A DNA stretch of 64,000 bases, from NCBI GenBank assembly GCA_020086605.1, contig JACBWW010000003.1:53305302-53369301 (forward strand). Reading direction: 5' to 3'. This stretch comes from Lanius collurio. Lineage: Eukaryota; Chordata; Aves; Passeriformes; Laniidae. Positions 60,964 to 64,000 of this stretch are shown here, piece after piece. The position numbers were made by a program, and so were the translations under genes. Below the pieces are notes generated by a model that saw only the letters and a list, made by a program, of their open reading frames with translations, searched no databases and had not been told where the DNA came from. How positions within the stretch are numbered: the stretch's first letter is position 1; each line of letters starts with the position of its first letter.

Positions 60964-62591
60964 ATATGTTCATTTTCTAACACAAATGTAGATTTTACTT
61001 GAAACTTATTTTATTTTCTTTGCATTTTTCCAACACACACATATTATAAGCAAGTTGTTGCTGGTGGGCTTACTCAGCTATGAACACTACACTACTGCTA
61101 TCAGTAAGATCAATCATGCACTAAATTGCTACTGAAAACATATTCTCTCTTCTGGCTTTATTTCTCCACATGGTTAAGCTGCTATTTTCTACTGTACGTT
61201 TTTTATGTAGGGAGTAACTGCATTTTGAAGTTGCCTATAAGTTAACCACTGGCTTTTGAACAAGGGTTAGTATGATTCTTTTATTCCCTGTACTGTGGTG
61301 ATACCAAAGCTGTGGCAAATGTGAACACAAAGGTTGTGGTGATGTTTTGCTTGGGATCGTGCTAGTTAACCAAGGAGTTAACAGGCTCTTAAGTGGAACT
61401 ACATTATTTTCATCAATTTTCATTGACACACAATATTCTCTTTCTTCTCTTCAGAACAGGCAGATTTCAACTACTTCTCTTACTTTAGTTACTTAGAAAG
61501 CAACTAAATAATGACTGCACTTTAAAAAATTATGTGAACAAAAAGTAACTATCAACAGTCTAGCACCACCACTAGAAAATTAATAGATACTTAAATAGAA
61601 GATTCACAAAGCCTCTACTTGACTTTGATTTACCAGCACCTAAAATTCCAGGAGGAACCTGGGCACCCTTTAAAGGTTTCCAGCTTGTTAAGCAGAGATG
61701 CATGAAGGGAATGTGAGGCAGTAGGGTCAAGGATAACCCTATGGCAGGTGCTTCTGATGCTACAAATACTGTTGGACCCAACTACCACCTTAAAGATATC
61801 CAGAGTAGAACTTTATTTTTCTATCAATTGTTCGGTGATTTAGGTTTGTAGTTTTTTTTCCCAATAGACTGACTATAGTTCACTGCTTCTTCTGGAGATT
61901 CAAAGTAGGCCTGCAAGGCTGGGGGGTAGGGAAGCAGAACTGGGTTTTGCAGTTAATTTTAAGTTAGAGAAAATACACAGAAACTGGTTTTCCCCAGTGG
62001 GATACTGAAATGTGAGTCTTAAATTTTGATTTAACTGAAGGCTTTGAGGTGCTCCATTTGGGCTTCCTCCTTGTGAAAATTCATTAAAATGTTGAATTTA
62101 AATCTCCTTTAAAAAAGCTTAAGACACTCTCATTCAATTGTTTTTACCCTCTCACAGTTTACAATTATGGTAATAAGTTCAGGCCACCAGCGTGTGCCTG
62201 GCCCATTTCTAACTACATCTCATGACACTGTCAGTAACACCATAGCAATTCTGCAGCTTACAGAAAACTCTGCATACCAGAAAAAAAGGAAACAAAAGAC
62301 TGCAACATTATACTGAGAAACAAGCAAGCATTGCTACCTATCATTTAAGGTGTGGCTCAGCACTGGGTTAGCAAGTTTAGGTTTTGCTACCACCAAGCAA
62401 CACAAGACTTCATTTTCTGACATCTTGAAGACTCACAGTTCAGAAAGAAAGATCTCTGTACCTCTTCCAATTCTCCAGCTCTTTGATAACTGATCTAGCC
62501 CTTATAGGTTGGGTTTGGAAGTATGAAATACATTAATCCTCACCCTCAGACAGAGGAAGGAATACGAAGCTAGTAGGTTTGGGGTGGTTCA
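60964..62591. other. Non-coding stretch
   Basis: AT-rich, no gene or recognised repeat. Confidence 0.6.
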
Positions 62592-62715
62592 CAGGGCTGT
62601 ATAATCCCGAGCACACCATTTAACCCCCTCATGCTTCATTCTTCATTCACCACCAGCAAAGCTGGGATAATGCTTAGACACTCCAAAAGCCTGCTACAAG
62701 GTTTAATTAACCAGA
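62592..62715 (+). mobile_element. MIR-like SINE remnant, plus strand
   Basis: The order of blocks follows the 3' half of MIR. A 'gctgtataatcccgagcacac' part (the 'agctgtgtgaccttgggcaag' position) is followed by 'catttaaccccctcatgctt', 'ccaccagcaaagctggga' then TAATG, and 'gctacaaggtttaatta'. The tRNA-derived head is not recognisable. Ancient copy with approximate ends. Confidence 0.65.
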
Positions 62716-63029
62716 ATTTGGGCCTTGGCTCAAACGTGACCAATACAGTCACTCTGTTTCTCTGAAGTCGAGGGTGAAAAAGGAAGGTATTTTACAATGT
62801 ATAAGGTCTCTGAGAGCACTGCTGGTGATTGGTAACAACTTGTCTGCTAGGGGAGGGTGAAAGTATCCTAGTCAGGACATACAACTGAGCAGGACAACCT
62901 GTCACACTCAACCCCCAGGCCCCAAGTTCCTGCACAGGTGGAGACCTGCACCTGCACCACACCAGGGGGCCACCCGAGGCCCTCATCTCTACTCTGAACA
63001 GATTTCAGAGGACAAACTATTGTTTTCTC

Positions 63030-63158
63030 TTTGCAAAAAGAAATTACAAGGGCACAAACTGAGAGGTCTAAATTGACAGAAATTCTCCAGCAGAGCTGGG
63101 ATTTGAACCCACTTCCAGTCCAGGGCCTTATCTATTAGGCAAAGCTGTCCAAGAAGAT
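63030..63158 (-). mobile_element. tRNA-headed SINE remnant (MIR-like), minus strand
   Basis: On the minus strand a good RNA polymerase III B box (GGGTTCAAATCCC, 63101-63113) lies about 30 bases after a degenerate A box (TAATAGATAAGGC). The plus-strand string 'agagctgggatttgaaccc' is the hallmark reversed MIR/tRNA-SINE sequence. It cannot be a functional tRNA gene because the A-box side does not form D and acceptor stems. The core region to the left (63030-63090) is badly decayed. Confidence 0.6.
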
Positions 63159-64000
63159 AAGCTCTGTTTCCATGTCCTTGCTAAAGAAAATCTTTTATGT
63201 AGGTTTTTTTTCCACAGTGACCTAACTCTTTCTTATTACTGTTTCCCTTGGAAACAAGTGTACTTTGCACAGTTTCCGATGAATTCTATTTTTTTTTAAG
63301 ATTAATCTCTCCTAAAATTAATAATTTTCTTTGTTTACATGGTTCTCCATGGATCTCTCTGATAAATGCAGAATGAAAGGCAAATGGATTTTAACAACCA
63401 TGATACCGAATAACCTTAATTTATGGCAGCACCACTCTGCATAGATCTGACTGAGGAGCCGAGTAATCTTGGCCTTGTGGTTAGGCAAGGTGGCTGCTGG
63501 ACAAGAAGCATGTCAGTGTGGTTTTCAGGTTTTCCAAGCTATATTTTTACTCTTTTTTTTCTCCTGCTGAGAAAATATTTCCTAAATTTCACAAATGAAT
63601 GAACTGCATGCTATCTCTGGGATGTCAGTCAGTTTTCTCATCTCTCTTTTGGTAAAGAGTACATTTACGTATGTGCTGATGTCTGTACTCTGGAAAGAAA
63701 ATTATGCTGTATCAGATGAAAACAGTTTTCAGGAAAGAAATTACCAAAAGCAACTGTTCTGTCAGCTGGCTTATAGTTACAAAGTTGTCTGTGTTGGCAA
63801 TGTAAAGGCCTTGTCATGCTGCATGAGACACCTTACCTGAATGACAGAACCAGATGTAAAATCTCAGGTAGTTTCCCACAAGGAAAACCTTTTATGACCA
63901 TAGACACACAGAAGAGAGTATACATTTTGTTTGTCTCAGAACAGGGTACTTATGCTTACCTACAAGGAGACCTTTTTAGGTAGGACAGAAGCTTCACCTT
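63159..64000. other. Non-coding stretch to the window end
   Basis: No gene or repeat recognised. T- and A-rich low-complexity runs only. Confidence 0.6.

Noticed and set aside
63085..63158. tRNA gene on the minus strand
   Set aside because: The B box is good, but D-arm, anticodon-arm and acceptor pairing fail. It fits a SINE head better.
1..64000. CRISPR arrays, operons, prokaryotic insertion sequences, plasmid origins
   Set aside because: No spaced direct repeats, no dense coding and no ribosome binding sites. Sequence character is vertebrate.

Overview
The window looks like bird (avian, plausibly passerine) nuclear DNA from a gene-poor or intronic region. Three things support this. Two truncated CR1 LINE 3' ends carry the bird-type ending (4990-5127 and 33111-33246). 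Old MIR-like SINE remnants are present at low density. One well-preserved solo LTR (60602-60958) has TGTTGTGG...CCACTACA termini and a 5-bp target duplication. Overall repeat load is low and composition is moderately AT-rich with vertebrate-style CpG depletion. There are no operons, ribosome binding sites, rRNA, CRISPR arrays or long ORFs; the longest ORF is 223 codons and resembles nothing I know.

Layout. 1-15 kb: non-coding, with one CR1 fragment, a G-rich tract, a purine tract and a 55-bp direct duplication (8974-9028 and 10839-10893). 15.0-15.64 kb: a cluster of three homeodomain-type CTAATTA sites plus an octamer-like site, running into a CpG-retaining segment; this is the best enhancer-like candidate. 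15.6-28 kb: non-coding apart from a MIR remnant (22768-22918) and possible tiny exons. 28.1-28.9 kb: a clear CpG island, the only convincing promoter. On its minus strand it holds a well-placed ATG opening a 30-codon reading frame that ends exactly at a CAG|GTAAGG donor, so the best model is a minus-strand gene starting here and reading toward lower coordinates. 29-46 kb: non-coding with a CR1 fragment and simple repeats. 46-60.4 kb: candidate exons, mainly a minus-strand terminal exon (46208-46438) with an adjacent poly(A) signal and a plus-strand 72-nt exon with strong splice sites (55301-55372). 60.4-64 kb: an 11-bp tandem repeat, the solo LTR and two MIR-like remnants.

Limits. No protein product could be recognised. 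All exon calls are single-sequence predictions from reading frame and splice motifs, and such motifs occur often by chance in 64 kb; several equally good-looking decoys were seen. The repeats, the CpG island and the LTR with its target duplication are the secure part. The exon models are hypotheses that transcript or cross-species alignment would settle.
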